DNA of 64,000 bases, taken from positions 276,887,991-276,951,990 of the forward strand of contig CM048747.1 in NCBI GenBank assembly GCA_026315105.1, given 5' to 3'. Under the pieces are notes generated by a model. The model worked only from the letters and a program-made list of their open reading frames with translations, did no database searches and was not told the origin of the DNA. The position numbers and the translations under genes are program-made. Below are positions 22,607-35,683 of the stretch, in pieces (within the stretch, counting starts at the first letter, position 1; each line of letters opens with the position of its first letter). Source of the DNA: Locusta migratoria. Lineage: Eukaryota; Arthropoda; Insecta; Orthoptera; Acrididae.

Positions 22607-25600
22607 CAGCGGTACTCAACCTGTGGCCCACGGGTCACTTGTAGCCCGCCGAGCTTTTTTGAGTGGCCCGGCAAGTTAGTTGTCCAGTATTCAAAATTTC
22701 GCAATAAAAATCGCTAATGACTAACTGATAAAAATGGGCGAGATGTGTACAATGAAATAGATGAAGCCACTGTCCTGAATTTAAGCAGCATGTTCTTCAC
22801 AGCGCATGTCTCTTGTGAAGCAGGCCCCTTTTGACTGGAGCACTCAAGTGTTCAGATGCCCCGTGCTGCCCCGGTGGTTCGCCCTCCCTGTCCTCCCCGG
22901 ATGGCAGCTTGGACAGCACCCGCAGTCTTCTCCTTTTTGGTGCATTGAAGTATCCATTCAAATATAAACGTGCCATTTTTTTTTTGGGAATCCCTAATGG
23001 TGAACATTGAGGAATACGGTCGAGTGACGCTACTTCCGTAGCGTGGCACTAGTGAGATTTTTGTGTGGACGGGAGACGCATTCCGGATAGACAAGAAGTT
23101 ATAAGGTGACTGCTGGCCCAAAGTTATTTTTTACCCTTATCCTGAAGTCTTCAGTTCTTTCGAGCACTGTAGTCGGCGTCAGATATGAAGGCAGCCCAGT
23201 TTTCAGCCATTATGTGCATCCCTCTTTATTACCATAATAGCTAATAATGTTCATTCTGTAGACGTGTGGCTGGCTCCACTGTTAGCACTCGACCGTAGCT
23301 CCTCCCCTCCATGCTTCCCGTATCTCTCCGCCTTGTGATGATACTGCTGGCCCTCTCATCTCAATGTTATCGTAGGATACCGTCTGCGTCGGACCCGGAA
23401 TCATGTGGTTCAATAGTGAATACATGTTGCGTGGGAAGTTATAAACGAAATAGCCAGCCTAAGAATAAGTGTAGGATAGTGTCTCGGTTATACTGTGATT
23501 AAAACAAGTGATAGATTTCATTAATTAAGAGATCTGTATAAGACCTTTCCAGACAGTTCTATAAACAATACTTTTGTCATTGTACATTATTTCAATAAAT
23601 AGACGAAGGGTAACAACTTTTGTAAAACATTAAGAAATGAAAATAAATAGCATTGTATATATGTCAGATTCATAAACAAGTTGTGTGGATCAGCTAATTG
23701 TGTTACTTTGTATATATTGACTGACGTGACATTTGAACCTATTTTCAGAATTGACTAAATATTTGATAGTTCAATATATGTTAGGAACTTGTATGATGTA
23801 CTCATTAGCTAATTATTTGACATTTAACATTACTGTTTGTTGTGAAACAGAAAGATCGGCGATTTCGACTTAAAAAGATATGCGCCATGTAAAATTATTG
23901 TATGTATAGTTTTTTCTTTATATTGTGATTATTTTTGTGGACATGAAATGTTTTATTTGTGTTTTTGGTAATTGTAAATTAGTATATTCAATTGTTATGA
24001 ACAATGCAGAATGTAATGTCATTATTGTCGATGTTATATATTTGCCTCACCACCTTGCGTGGGGGAGTTACAGTTTTAGTCTTTTGTCAAGTACATTGGA
24101 ATACATTGGAATTTATGTCAGTCTGTGTTGTTGTGATAAATTGTTTACGCAGGTTATTAAGTTGTAAATGTTTTGGTGGACAAGCAGTTTGATTGCAAAT
24201 TAAAGAAGAAGTGAAAAATTGTATTTATTTCTACCACGACGCCCCAGGTTAATAATTTTGCAGCGAGCAGAAGCCCCCATACATCGTAATATTGAAAAGC
24301 TAAGTATCTTGTTAGGAAGTGGTAGAATGAACTGTAATTACTTAAGAACCTAGTAAAACAGTAAAACCTTCATACGCGGAAGTGCCTTCTTATATGACGC
24401 CAGGTATAAGATCACAGGATGTGGTGATGAATATTAATTTTTTCTTATAATTTTTGGTTTTTTTCCTATCAGGTAGGGTAATATGTTTTACTTACTTTGC
24501 TCTGTTTCAGTGGTTGGACAACACACGAATATAAATTCAGAGACCATAGGCAAAATTTCATGGCTGCAAAATACATTTCCAAGTTAACTATTAATGTTAA
24601 CTTCCGTTAAATTGCCTGTAAACTGATGCTTTAACATTTAACCAAGTTAATTTTTTTTAGTAATGGTTTAATGATTAATGAAGGGAACTTTTTGCTTAAC
24701 ACTGTTCAGCTCTGGCAAGTACAATACTGGCTGATCACAATAATCAGTCGCCCTGTCTCTCTTGGAAAAAAAAATCGCTAAATGTCATATTCCGTTTATT
24801 AACATACGTTATGAACAAAAATATTTAACAAATACTTAACTGCTTGGAAATGGCTGTCAAAAGGTTGCAGCAGAGTTTCAGATGGCCACTCAAACTTTTT
24901 AAGTTCTTACATATCTTTCTTTGAAAATAAATATCTTTTGTCTAAAGTACAAGTGCACAAATTCTACAAAATTAAGAAAATATTAATTGACAATATGTTC
25001 AGCTATATTTAAAACAGGACCAAACTCTTCTATTAACATTTATATATTAACAAATATAAAAAATAGAAAACGGATGACTTACCTAAAAGGACCGGCTCAT
25101 CGATAGACACAAATAAAAATAAAAATCACACTCAAAACACACTTACAAGCTTTCGCCACCACTGGCAGCTTCTTCAGGAAAAAGAGGAAAACAGGGGAGG
25201 AGAAAGGGAAGGATATGGATTTTAAGGAAGTGGAAAAGGAGTCATTCCAATCACAGGAGTGGAAGGACTTACCTTAGGGTGTGAGTGTGTGTGTATTTGT
25301 CTACCATCCTTTTTGTCCCCTAAGGTAAGTCCTTCCACTCCTGGGATTGGAATGACTCCTTTTCCACTTCCTTAAAACCCATATCCTTCCCTTTCTCCTC
25401 CCCTTTTTTCCTCTTTTTCCTGAAGAAGCTGCCAGTGGTGGTGAAAGCTTGTAAGTGTGTTTTGAGTGTGATTTTTATTTTTATTTGTGTCTATCGACGA
25501 GCCGGTCCTTTTGGGTAAGTCATCTGTTTTCTATTTTTTATATTTGTTTATCCCACCAGGATAGTTTCCTTCTATACTTTTCATTTCATTTATATATTAA

Positions 25601-25733
25601 AATAGATTTTGATGATAAAACAAATGGTGTAGCTATTTCACAAAGTTATTTCGTCCTGTGATAATGGTGTGGCCAACTTGAAATAAAAGTTTTGAGAATT
25701 TGGCCCGAGGTGAAAGTAGATTGAGTATGGCTG
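22607..25733. mobile_element. hAT DNA transposon, 3.1 kb, inserted in F2
   Basis: The left end CAGCGGTACTCAACCT and the inverted right end CAGCCATACTCAATCT match at 13 of 16 bases. Both resemble the CAGCGGTTCTCAACCT termini known from some hAT families. The 8 bp flanks CTCTAAAA (22599-22606) and CTCTAACA (25734-25741) match at 7 of 8. Removing the element restores the F2 arm. No intact transposase is visible in 22620-25050; the frame at 23311-23502 has no hAT motif. An F1 palindrome is nested at 25050-25547. Confidence 0.8.
25050..25547. mobile_element. F1 fold-back element, near-perfect 498 bp palindrome
   Basis: Left arm 25050-25280 and right arm 25317-25547 are inverted copies around a 36 bp GT-rich loop. 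Each arm carries, from outside in, an ACAAATATAAAAAATAG end, ACTTACC, AAAGGACCGGCTC, AAGCTTTCGCCACCACTGG, a purine tract, GGAGTCATTCCAATC and ACTTACCTTAGGG. As RNA it would fold into one long hairpin. No coding capacity is visible. Confidence 0.9.
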
Positions 25734-26341
25734 CTCTAACACCATCCTCATGACCTAGGTTGTGAATTACTTTTCCCTTCCTTTTCCCTTCCTTTCCCAT
25801 TCCTTTTTCTTCTTTTTCTCCCTTCTCTCCACCTGAAGAAGGAACATAGTTCCACAAGCTTGTTATTTTCCTCCTTTTTCTGTGTGTAACTATCAGCAGT
25901 ACAGCAAAAAGGTAAGTACTGGCCAGCTAATCTCTCTCTCTTGAAAAATGACCTTTTTTGTATAATAATCTCCTAAGTTGTTCATAACTTCTTTAGTGTT
26001 TTAATTTTTGTGCATAATTTTCATTTTTAATAAGAGATGAATAATTTTCTAATAATGGTGAAATTGGATTTTCATCTGTTGATTGCACCTTGGTCTCTAT
26101 TTTGGCAGAGCTCTTTCTTTAATTCAGTAAGTAATCTGTTCATTTTTCTTGCTTCTATTCAATCTGTGCTTTGTTTTATTTGTTTGCTTGCTTTCCTTGC
26201 AGAAACTGGAGTGATTTACCGATCTTTAATGTCTATTAATGCACTGTATATTATTCATTTCATAGGACTGTTTTTCGTCATCACTTAACATTTTATGTTC
26301 ATTTACTCTCTCTTGAATATTTAATAGCTTTTGTTTCATAG

Positions 26342-26493
26342 GTACCCAAGGGAGCATTACTTCTTGGCCCTCCAGGTTGTGGAAAAACTCTTCTTGCCAA
26401 AGCTGTTGCAACTGAGGCTAATGTTCCTTTCTTGTCCATGAATGGTTCCGAGTTTATTGAAATGATTGGAGGTCTAGGAGCTGCAAGAGTGAG
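26342..26493 (+). CDS. SPG7: Paraplegin, visible exon 4: Walker A and pore loop
   Basis: This exon encodes visible residues 180-230, the last codon being split. It carries the Walker A P-loop GPPGCGKT (residues 188-195), which binds ATP, and the pore-loop region FIEMIGGLGAARVR. Cysteine in the P-loop, where many AAA proteases have threonine, is typical of paraplegin. The acceptor is TTTCATAG. The donor AG|GTAAAG leaves phase 2, and the first base of exon 5 completes an Arg codon. The exon is isolated between 20.7 kb and 9.2 kb introns. Confidence 0.95.
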
Positions 26494-28980
26494 GTAAAGA
26501 TTCATCTTTACAGTGCATAACAATAATAATGTCTAGTTACTGCATTTTTAAAGATAGGTGCTGAGGTGGCCAGGGGGAGGTGGAAGTTAAACTAGAATGG
26601 GGAATTACTTTTTTATTGTTAGTTCAAATTCTGCTTAGGTGGAAATACATAAGCCACTAAATCACAAACTTTGAACTACTAATAATGGAAGGAAAATAAA
26701 AATTAATGGTCAAACATATTAACAGCTATCGATGTCATTTAAAATCCATGATCACCATGTAGGATTACTATAATACGTCTTGTAGCTTTGAGCTGTGGGC
26801 TTTTTGTTTTTCTTTCTTTTTCTTTTCATTCTTATTTTTTTACTCAAGAAATAGACTGACAATTCACTTGAAGTACTTAACATGATAAGACCACTTCAGG
26901 CTATTACACTAGTCCAGGCAGATAATGTATGACAAATGATTTTAATGTCCTACTCTCCGCCCCCCCCCCCCCGCTCCCGCCCTTGATGTGTGATGTTAAA
27001 AGAATTCTGAGTCATTGTACTTTTCACATGCTACTCAGTTTGTAGCATAAAACTTCACATTTTAATTTGGCATTGTGTAGTTCCTTAATTTAAAATATGA
27101 ATCCACATTTCACTATGCCCGTTATTCTTTATTTCATGTAGGTTAAATGTTGATTTTTCTTTTGTTACTCAATGGAGTTTTAAATACCACATCTGTGCTT
27201 GATATTGTTCATATTTTGTAATGGGAATCTGCATAAGCTGATAAGCCAAGACCACTTGTTTAAAATTTCTTTATTGCACCCGGTTTTGGCAAATCTAAGT
27301 TACCATCTTAGAGTCTGTCAGACATATATAAGACTGCTATACACAGATTGTATGTAGCTGAAACATATTACATAGTACCACATTCAACATAATTACATAC
27401 TTTTTTATATTTCATCATATTTACTTTCCATCTGTTCTTGGAGATGATTATGTAGAAAACATATGACTAGGGTAAAATATGCTGCACCCTTGTTGCAAGC
27501 TCATCACTCGGACTGTCTCTATACAAACTAAAACTGTTTATAATATGGTATCAAATACCTTCTATCGCCAATGCTGGCATTGTAAAATCAATGTGTATTG
27601 TAGAGCTAAGTCCAGTGACATCAGATTTTAAAATAACCTATGTAAAGAAACTGTTTCCTATAGAAGACTTAATGCAATATTACAGTTATTTTGTATTTAC
27701 AATGTCATGTATAAAATAACACATTAAATTGCTATTTGCTTTTACAGTGTCATGCATAAAATAAATCATTAAACATTAGTACCGTTGTCTCAGTATAAAA
27801 CATAATGATATAATGGATGCATAAACTTCATATATTAATATTATGTAATGATGCCATAAACAAAGAGCTATAGTTGTATTTCTTAAAATATTCAGACCTT
27901 AATTGCATATTAGCTGACACAATATATATGTATTATGAAGTTTTGTTTTCTGAAATTTATTTCTCAATATTTAAGCTAAATCATCTACTAAGTTAGGAGA
28001 GTACCCATTCATATGTACTGTGTGTGAAAGAGGAGGGTAGGTTGTGTTATAATAGTTGGGTTTAGATACCAGAAGGATAACAGGTTGTGGGCAGCTGGGC
28101 AGGTCACTACTTGCTGGAGAATTACATATATTACTATATTACTGATTAATGTTGTTGATGATGATGTTAAAATCAAATAAAGGCACTAAGAATCATGGCA
28201 AGTAAGCAGAAAGATTAATTGGAATTCAAGAATCACAGTTAAGAATAACTAACTTCAAACTATTTACATTGAATCAACATAGCATAAAATAATATAATTA
28301 CTCAGGCAAAGGAGTAATGGTGCCAATGACAGTTTTAAGTGCTCTTTAACTGACAGGTTTTCAAGTAACAAAAAAGATCCCATAAAGTTCTTAAAATAAA
28401 TCTCTCACAATAGTGGAGTAATTTAATCAGATTCACAATCTCAATAAATTCACCTTGCATAAAATTACAGAATTAAGACAACTTAGTCAATAGAATCTTA
28501 AATGGGGTAAGTTTCCAAAAGGTTCACAAATCACAAAATAGTATGGTTGAATTAGGTTCACAATTGGATGAAATAAATTAATTAAAACACGCAAAGAACA
28601 ACGGCACTTATCACAGAATTGAGGCAGCTTGACCAACAGGTTCTTAAATGGGGCAGATAAAAAACAAAATTCAATAAGGTGTATTAAATCTCAAATTTTT
28701 CCCCTCCCCCCCTTTTTTAAGATACACTTTCACAACTGATGATGATATGAGAATTGTTCATCTATAATGAAAGTGTTGTTCTCATGACCTTTTGCAATTT
28801 CAATGACATCCATACCTTTAGATCAGACAGTACTTGATAGTAATTAAAATGAAAAAAATAAAAATCGCACTGACTTGTTTTATGGCCCACTTTAGATTTG
28901 TAGTTTTATAAGTTTTTGTAAACATTTTGGACCCAAATAATAATCTAAATAATAAGAAATTAATTAATAAGAGTGTCTGA
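26494..28980. other. Intronic DNA with no recognised element
   Basis: AT-rich sequence with a C run at 26959-26972. At 27262-27345 GCACCCGGTTTTGGCAAATC followed by TTACCATCTTAGAG resembles ends of Penelope-like or similar retroelements in inverted orientation. Nothing coding is visible. Confidence 0.5.
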
Positions 28981-29006
28981 AACTTTTTAGGAAAAAAAAT
29001 TGTTAG

Positions 29007-29074
29007 TTGCGAGTTTCGAACCAATGACCTTCAGTGTCACAGTCCAACGTATTCCCCACTACACTACAGCTGAC
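29007..29074 (-). repeat. tRNA-like pseudogene or SINE head
   Basis: On the minus strand, TAGTGTAGTGG (A-box-like), GGACTGTGACACTG (anticodon-arm-like) and GGTTCGAAAC (B box) appear at tRNA spacing. The acceptor ends do not pair, so it is not a functional tRNA. Confidence 0.55.
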
Positions 29075-29314
29075 ATTTAGGAATTATTTACTTCAATCTC
29101 ATACTATTGCTGGTCGTTGTTAACTGATGCTAATATGGCATTTGTAGACACTAGATTATCTTTTATCGTACAAAGAGTGACGTGTTTTTGTTAATTCTTC
29201 AGTGCGCCATTGCTTTGAAATGACAACGTGTAAGTCACAAGAAGAAAATCAACAAATACGCAATGCAAGATGACGTATGCCACAGAGAGTTGGTTTTTGT
29301 TAATTCAATGGAGG

Positions 29315-30150
29315 GTGTCATAACTTTGTTATTTTCGCAAATATCTCTCAAACGATAAGAGATATGAAAAAGACATACGGGAACAAAGTTGTAGGGAATT
29401 TTCTCCTCTACAAATTCGTTTATTCAATTTTCGCATCAGATGAACAGTTTATTTGCAATTAAAATTACATTACAAATGGCGTTTCTTGGTATTACTAACG
29501 TATTTCTTGTCTGTAATATTGCAAAAAGCAAGTTTCTGGTCTCTGGTAGCCAATAATTATGTCAGTAAACTTTGGTTGAACGGTTCGACCTAAAAAGTGC
29601 GAACATGTTACAGCCAGACAGACATTGTCAAATCCTCATTATTTTTGCAAATATCACTGCAATGATGCAAGATATGAGAAAAACATAAGAGTGAAGTTGT
29701 AGAGAATTTCCCCCTCTACCAATAAGGCTATTCAATTTCCGTGTCAGATGAACGGTTCATTTGCAATTACAATTATATTACAAACAGTTTTCTTTGGTAT
29801 TACTACCATATTTTTTGTCCGAAAAATTTGAAAAGGGGAGGTTCTGGTCTCTGGGGGCCTACAATTATGTCAGTAAAATTTGGTGCTGATCTGTTGAACG
29901 GTTCATCTTAAAAACAAGGAACATGTTATGGACAGACAGACAGACAGACATCCCAAAATCGCCATTAGTTTTGCAAATATCTCTGAAAGGATACGAGATA
30001 TGAAAAAACATAAGAGAGCAAAGTTGTAGAGAATTTTCTTCTCCACAAATTCGGTTATTTAGTTTTCGTGTCAGATGAATGGTTAAGCCGTTATTTTCAT
30101 TTAAATTTCGAGCTGTCAAAAGACGATCGCAAAGGCCCACTTTTAGTGTT
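29315..30150. repeat. Three diverged tandem units of about 315 bp
   Basis: Units begin near 29315, 29630 and 29945. Shared blocks in order: GCAAATATCTCT, AGATATGAAAAA, AAGTTGTAGAGAATTTTC, TCAGATGAACGGTT, TTGGTATTACTA, TCTGGTCTCTGG, AATTATGTCAGTAAA, GTTGAACGGTTC and, in units 1 and 2, a terminal CAGACAGACA. The third unit is cut short near 30150. No coding frame spans the units. Confidence 0.8.
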
Positions 30151-30790
30151 ACTACCATAACCTAAAGTGGGCCAAAATGTACAGTGCAGTGGACAGAACC
30201 AGTTTCAAAACAGTTCAGTGATTACAATATTCAACACATTAAGCCTGCTCAGTGAGACAGACACAACAGAAACTCAACAGCCATGAGAATGAGGGAGCGA
30301 ACCAGAAAATAGCTAGAAAACAAGGAACAACAGTCAGATCTTAGGTGGCAGGTCCCGACATGCATAGATGCGACAACAAGCACAACAAACCACCACCAAG
30401 CAATACTTATCTCGGAACGTGACAGTGTCATGCAGTCACTTCACACATGCCATCGGTTATAGTAATTCCAGTCATTGATAATGTAATAGGCATTGAACAC
30501 AACTTATGATTAGGTACTCACAAAACATGACAAGTACAGAAGATGAAACTTTATACAGCGACAACTAGTTCCAAGTAGGAATTCACATCTGATGTGCACA
30601 TACAAGGCCACAGCTGATAGGCACTATTGAAGGTCTGCAGAGGCAAACCCTCAGCACACAGCAAGCTATTACAACAACAACAACTCCCGAGGCAGGCAGC
30701 TAACTACCCATACACTGGCCAACTGTCTACTTCCTCAATCAGAGCCGTACTTGCCATGTCTGGTGCACACAATGCCAGGTATAGACGCTG

Positions 30791-30986
30791 TAAATGTAAA
30801 TGTTTGTTAAGCTTATGGGACTTAACTACGGGATCATCAGTCCTAAACTTACAAACTACTTATGAACTACCTTATACTAAAGACGGCACAAATATCCATG
30901 CCCGAGGGGAGATTTGAACCCCCGACTTTAGTGGTCGTGCAGACCGTGACTAAAGCGCCTCAGTCTCCTTGGCCACTGTGGCCGGC
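30791..30986 (-). repeat. tRNA-derived SINE with target duplication
   Basis: On the minus strand it starts GCCGGCCACAGTGGCC, has a B box GGTTCAAATC, continues GGATATTTGTGCC and TAGTTTGTAAGTTTAGG, and ends GACTGATGATCCCG with an AT-rich tail. Flanks TATAGACGCTG (30780-30790) and TATAGACACTG (30987-30997) are an 11 bp target duplication with one mismatch. The head differs from the copy at 6196, but the body matches. Confidence 0.88.
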
Positions 30987-30999
30987 TATAGACACTGAT

Positions 31000-33600
31000 C
31001 ACAATAAAGAGTGCTGGCCGCGAGACAAGTGACAAATGAAAACAAGCCTTGCCACCCACAGTGAAGTAACAGAGATATCAATAAGGGAGTACGAACAACT
31101 GGAAACAGGTACCAGTTTATAGCAGAGGGAAAACAACGAAAATTGAGCCATCACCGTTCAGTGTGTTCATTTTATTAATTCATCTGTGATATACTCTGTA
31201 TTAGACAAATAAGGCAAACAGGGAGATCTTTCTTCACCAGTTTTAAAGAACATAAAAGTAAACGTAATAAGACAATATTTGGGCATCACATTCAGAGCAG
31301 AAAACATAATATTACAGATGTTACATATAATATGAAAATATTACAAAATTTTCTACAGGTAAAACACAAAATATTTTTAGAGAATTTACAAATATGCAGT
31401 TATAATAAGAGTAGCCAGTAGATGTATTCTGGGCAGCTATACTGCAATCGTAATAATTTCTTAAACTCCAGAAACAATAAGACTAACAGTTATTTGAAGC
31501 ATCTTAGTAAAAGTTACAGCATTTACTCATTAGTATGTTTTGAAGGTGACTTAACAGTATAGAAAATGTGAAGGTAAAAATAAAGTAATTTCTCATGGAC
31601 CACAAGCTTAGATTCCAAGATGGCTGGAGCAATTTTGATGAAATCTTCATGTAATCTTCATGAAGTCTTCAGATTACCCTAGCAGGTGATCCTGTGAAGC
31701 TTGATAACTATCGGATAAGAGATTATCATCTGACACTGAGAACAACTGTAGTGCCCCTAGCAAAGAAAGGGCCAACTGTTTGTATCGTGCCACTCATCTG
31801 TTACTGCACTGCTGCTGCTTGGAGCGCTAGCCTCACTTCCATGACTTTGCGTTAGACTGTATTTTGATAGTGCCATTACAGTTAACTCTTTCTCTGCTAA
31901 GGGCACTACTGTCATTCTAACTACCTGATGTAAACTTTCACATATATGTTAGATTGTGATATTGGTATGTAAGATGCTGAGGATTGTATAAGCATAGTAT
32001 TCATCGTGTTTCATCATATTGTGTAGAACATAGCAACCAATAAATTACACAACTCGCATACATACCACCCATCCGAACCAGGGGTAGGTTGCTAGATGTT
32101 GAATGTAATCTTGTCTACAAATGTAGATATGTGTTTCGGGGGGAAAAAAAGGGGGGGGGGGGTGGGTTTAAAAGTATTCTTCATTCACATAGTCTAATTC
32201 TTTCCACTGTCTTTTGAGTTTTAATGCTCATTTGTTTCGTGTGTTGTTTATTTAGCCTCGACATTACTTTCATGTTTAACCCACTTCTTTTTCATATCTG
32301 TCTTATAACAACCCACCTCTGCCCCTATTGTATCTTGGTGATCTGGGGATCATATGACAATTTAAAATTCTCAAACTTAATCATTTTCCTTCTGAAATTA
32401 GCTTTTTTCCTACTTCTGCTTTTGTGTTGTGTATTGATTATTTTACAATCAATATTTGAAGGTTTTTTTTTTCTTTTTTTTTCAGCCATTTCATGTAAAA
32501 CTCCTAGAAATATTTCCTTATTGTTTCTGTTGTTTCTTCATATTTTTATATGTTTTGTCATCACTGATTCTTAATCCTAGCCTTCTGTGATTTTATTAGA
32601 CCTAAAATTTTCTGTGATTATTCGCTCCCTTAGAATGGAGGCTGAGGTGTTGGCTTGATCTGAGCAGTGCACAAATATCAAAAACTGCCATGGAGATGCA
32701 GGCTGGGCTGGCAGTTGCATGTTTCATACTACAACAAATCACCCCCTTAATGACCAGAGCCAAGTACTACACTTGCAAATGCAATTGTTGTTAGTCATGT
32801 GTCCTTACCATGTGTGCCTTCCTGTGCTTAATTCTGCACAGTTTTGGACTCTCGGCTTCCCATAGTTTGATTCATATGAAGAGTTCTTTTTCTCTTCCTT
32901 TTAACAACAGTCAGCCTGTATAACTGCTTGATAACCATGTTAGCATTGCGGTATTATTTTTAGATGTGTGTATATTCTTAAATGGTGACAAAGGATCTTC
33001 TCATGCTTGTAATTTCTCTAATGTGTTTTTCCACCCCCATATTGTTAATTTTGAGCCATAGTGGATTCAGCTTACATGTAGTGCTGACAGGAACAGTTGT
33101 GCCTACAAAAAGAACAGCAGTAGCACTAGCAGTGCTATTCAGATTTCAGAACTACAGAACAACATGCCATGTAGATGCTTGGCCAGATGCTAACTGCACA
33201 GTCATTTTCCTCTTTCCCAATGCAATTTGCCAGTTTGTAGTCTGTGGGAAGGTTCATACTCCTTACACCAGGTGATGTGTTTCTTGTATCCAGTTGATAA
33301 AGCTTTTTCATTGCTGCCCAGTATTGCAGGTACACAAAGTTGCCTAAATTTTGAAGCCTTCAAGTGAGTCCAAGTAGTAGTCTTCTGATAAGTCATTCTA
33401 ATTGCTTATGCAGTATTTTTTACATCAAACTTGTGTGGTGGTAGCACAGTTGTCATTTTAGTCAATACCTTAGCAATGAGTGAGTTATTTGTGGTGTGTA
33501 TTTCAGATAATTTGGGTCTCTCTTGCAAGTGTCATTCTGAATATCTCAATGTGTTACATTGTCTGGTTAAAATCACATCCAAAGATCCAGACTAGGTTGC
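31000..33600. other. Intronic DNA with no recognised element
   Basis: AT-rich, with a G-rich run at 32137-32166. The open frame at 32224-32574 is a T-rich stretch translating to hydrophobic residues and shows no family motif. Nothing else stands out. Confidence 0.5.
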
Positions 33601-33609
33601 TAACCTTGT

Positions 33610-34430
33610 CTGCCCCTTCTTTAACTGGCATTGCCTAGATTACGGAATTGCATGGGTGGTGAGCTTGTCCTCTCAGATAGTTGGCAGGGGGTCAAATTAG
33701 GGTTAGAAGGTAAGCAGCACCCTGCATCACAACATGCCACACTTCTCACTGAGTTGCAGTATATTGAAGCCATTGACAGGGCTGGGGCCATGACGTCGCA
33801 ATGTGACAAACCTTCACCAGCATCAGTTTCCAGAGGTTCCATGTTATCGAATGCCATAGTTCACATATTGATGATCATTTTTGCTGTAGAAGGATTACCC
33901 AGGACCCTTGTGTGTTGAACTTCCTGGTGACTATAGGGCAATGCCAGTCAATTAATAAAGTCCATCCATGAGGTCTGCTTGATCTGTTACACCCTGAATC
34001 TTGAGCCCTCGGCAGGGTAGAGCACTGTGTTTTCCTGTTGCAACGAATATTTGGTTTCAACCTTGCAGCCGGCAGCAAGAGGGGCGATCGGTGTCATATT
34101 GGGAGGCAAGGTGTTTGACTGATATTCCTTGGTAGTAGCAGACCCATCATGCAGATCAGTGCACCAATGCCTTACTGGATAATCATGGCATTCGCTTCCA
34201 GTCAGTTGGACTTGAAGGCTGGTCGTGACTAACTTCATTCCAGGGGCAGTCTGGCTGAGACAAGCTACTCCCTTGGCACTGTTTGCACCAAGACCTCCAT
34301 CGAGGCTCACACCAGAGCTTATGGACGTGAAACAAACGGAATTTGCCCCACGCACTCACCCCCACACTTCCCCTCGGACCTCAGGACTGGATGTGGCATC
34401 ATCCCAGCTATTGTTAGCAAATCAATAATT
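33610..34430 (-). other. Coding-like relic of unknown family
   Basis: Minus-strand frames at 33621-33857 and 33987-34355 follow each other with moderate GC content and look like remnants of one protein rather than chance. They include GSECHDYPVRHWCTDLHDG and EPLETDAGEGLSHCDV. I recognise no domain; a transposon protein is the likeliest source. Confidence 0.3.
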
Positions 34431-34883
34431 GCATACCTGCCAACTTTTACAGTTTATCTGTAAAATTTACAAAATTTGCACCATTTTACAGTTTTACTTA
34501 TGGACAGTGTTGTGTTAAGACTTCACAGACAAAAGTTTGAAACTGTTAACATTCAATATCATGCAACTTCCATACAGTCAATTGTTTATGTGGATTGGAG
34601 GGAAGTCTGTGATAGTCAATAACACATACTTTGATATGAATGGTGCTTTTAACAGTGTGATGTTTGTCATCATTGGAATTAAATTTAAAATCAGGATAAC
34701 ATTTCTTCCATGTGAATCTTGGGTGTCAACAGGCTCTGCTCTGCAATTCAAATAGTGATGATCGGTAAGGAATTGGAATTCAGACATAGAACATAATGAT
34801 TGATCTCCAGGATGCAGATAAATTCCTTTTATCATCATTGCAAAAGTACTTCTGTATGTACTGCATGTTAATAGTACTATGTA

Positions 34884-35070
34884 GATATGGAACAACTCAC
34901 CGTAAAGACGAACACTGAGCTGCCAACAGACACACAAAAAAAACACACACACACAAAATTGTAATTTTTCTGCCACAGATTTCCTCATACAGAGAACACT
35001 CATCCACAGAACCACTCAGGCACACTCATCCACACAAGTCAGCCCTCTCTGGCCGCCCAACACAGTCTTC
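34884..35070 (-). repeat. F3 fold-back family, single arm
   Basis: GGAACAACTCACCGTAAAG at the outer end, GAGCTGCCAACAGAC, a CA tract, then CACTCAGGCACACTC and TCTCTGGCCGCCC. The order matches the F3 arms at 8738 and 43350. The hairpin region is shortened. Confidence 0.6.
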
Positions 35071-35683
35071 TTGCCTTTATTACTTTAAACTACTTTTATT
35101 GCATAAAGCCTTCATTAACTGTTGCATATCTGCTTAATTTATGAAGTAAATTCTGTTATATATGCTCCAAACCAATATTCGTCCTGCCTGTTATAACAGA
35201 TTTCTTCTTGATTGTTAAGTTCATCTAGAAACATTGGCCTATGATGTAAGTAATAAGATTTCATTTAAGTATCCTGTTTGAAGAATAATATTTTGTAGAC
35301 CTGAAGTATTATTTTCATCAAGCCAGAGTATGTCAAAATTTGTCTTCTTTTTATATCCAACTATTTCAGAATGAGGGGATCATGCAACAAAATTTAGAAA
35401 TAAATTCAGGCCTATATCCCAAGAGAATATGCAACCTGTGACATCTCCTTTGTTTCCACTTTTGACTGATGTCCATTTTTCTATGCTTTCCGCATATTGT
35501 GAAATTACATTGCTTTCCATCCTCACCATTTAGTCAACAAGTGCTTGCCTATTATTGCCACAAAGACCTGTCATGTCATTGCACTTCCCCATGTAGTTTT
35601 TAGATTGCAATCCATGGAGGGTTAAGGAACTTATTCTCTTTGACAACACCAGTAGATTTTATATTTGTATTTTATTATTCCAG

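Larger units (their letters stand above)
26494..35683 (+). other. SPG7: 9.2 kb intron between exons 4 and 5
   Basis: This phase 2 intron holds the tRNA-like segment, tandem repeat, SINE, unknown coding-like relic and F3 arm listed separately. 35070-35683 is unremarkable AT-rich DNA leading to the TTATTCCAG acceptor. Confidence 0.9.

Noticed and set aside
29007..29074. Functional tRNA gene
   Set aside because: A and B boxes are present, but the acceptor ends do not pair and the anticodon arm is irregular, so it is a SINE head or pseudogene.
29934..29950. CRISPR-like or telomeric array around the CAGACAGACA runs
   Set aside because: The ~315 bp units are contiguous and diverged with no spacers, and there is no (TTAGG)n telomere motif.
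32224..32574. Hydrophobic 116-codon frame as a membrane protein
   Set aside because: T-rich intron sequence naturally translates to Phe/Leu-rich peptides. There is no motif and no supporting splice or codon evidence.
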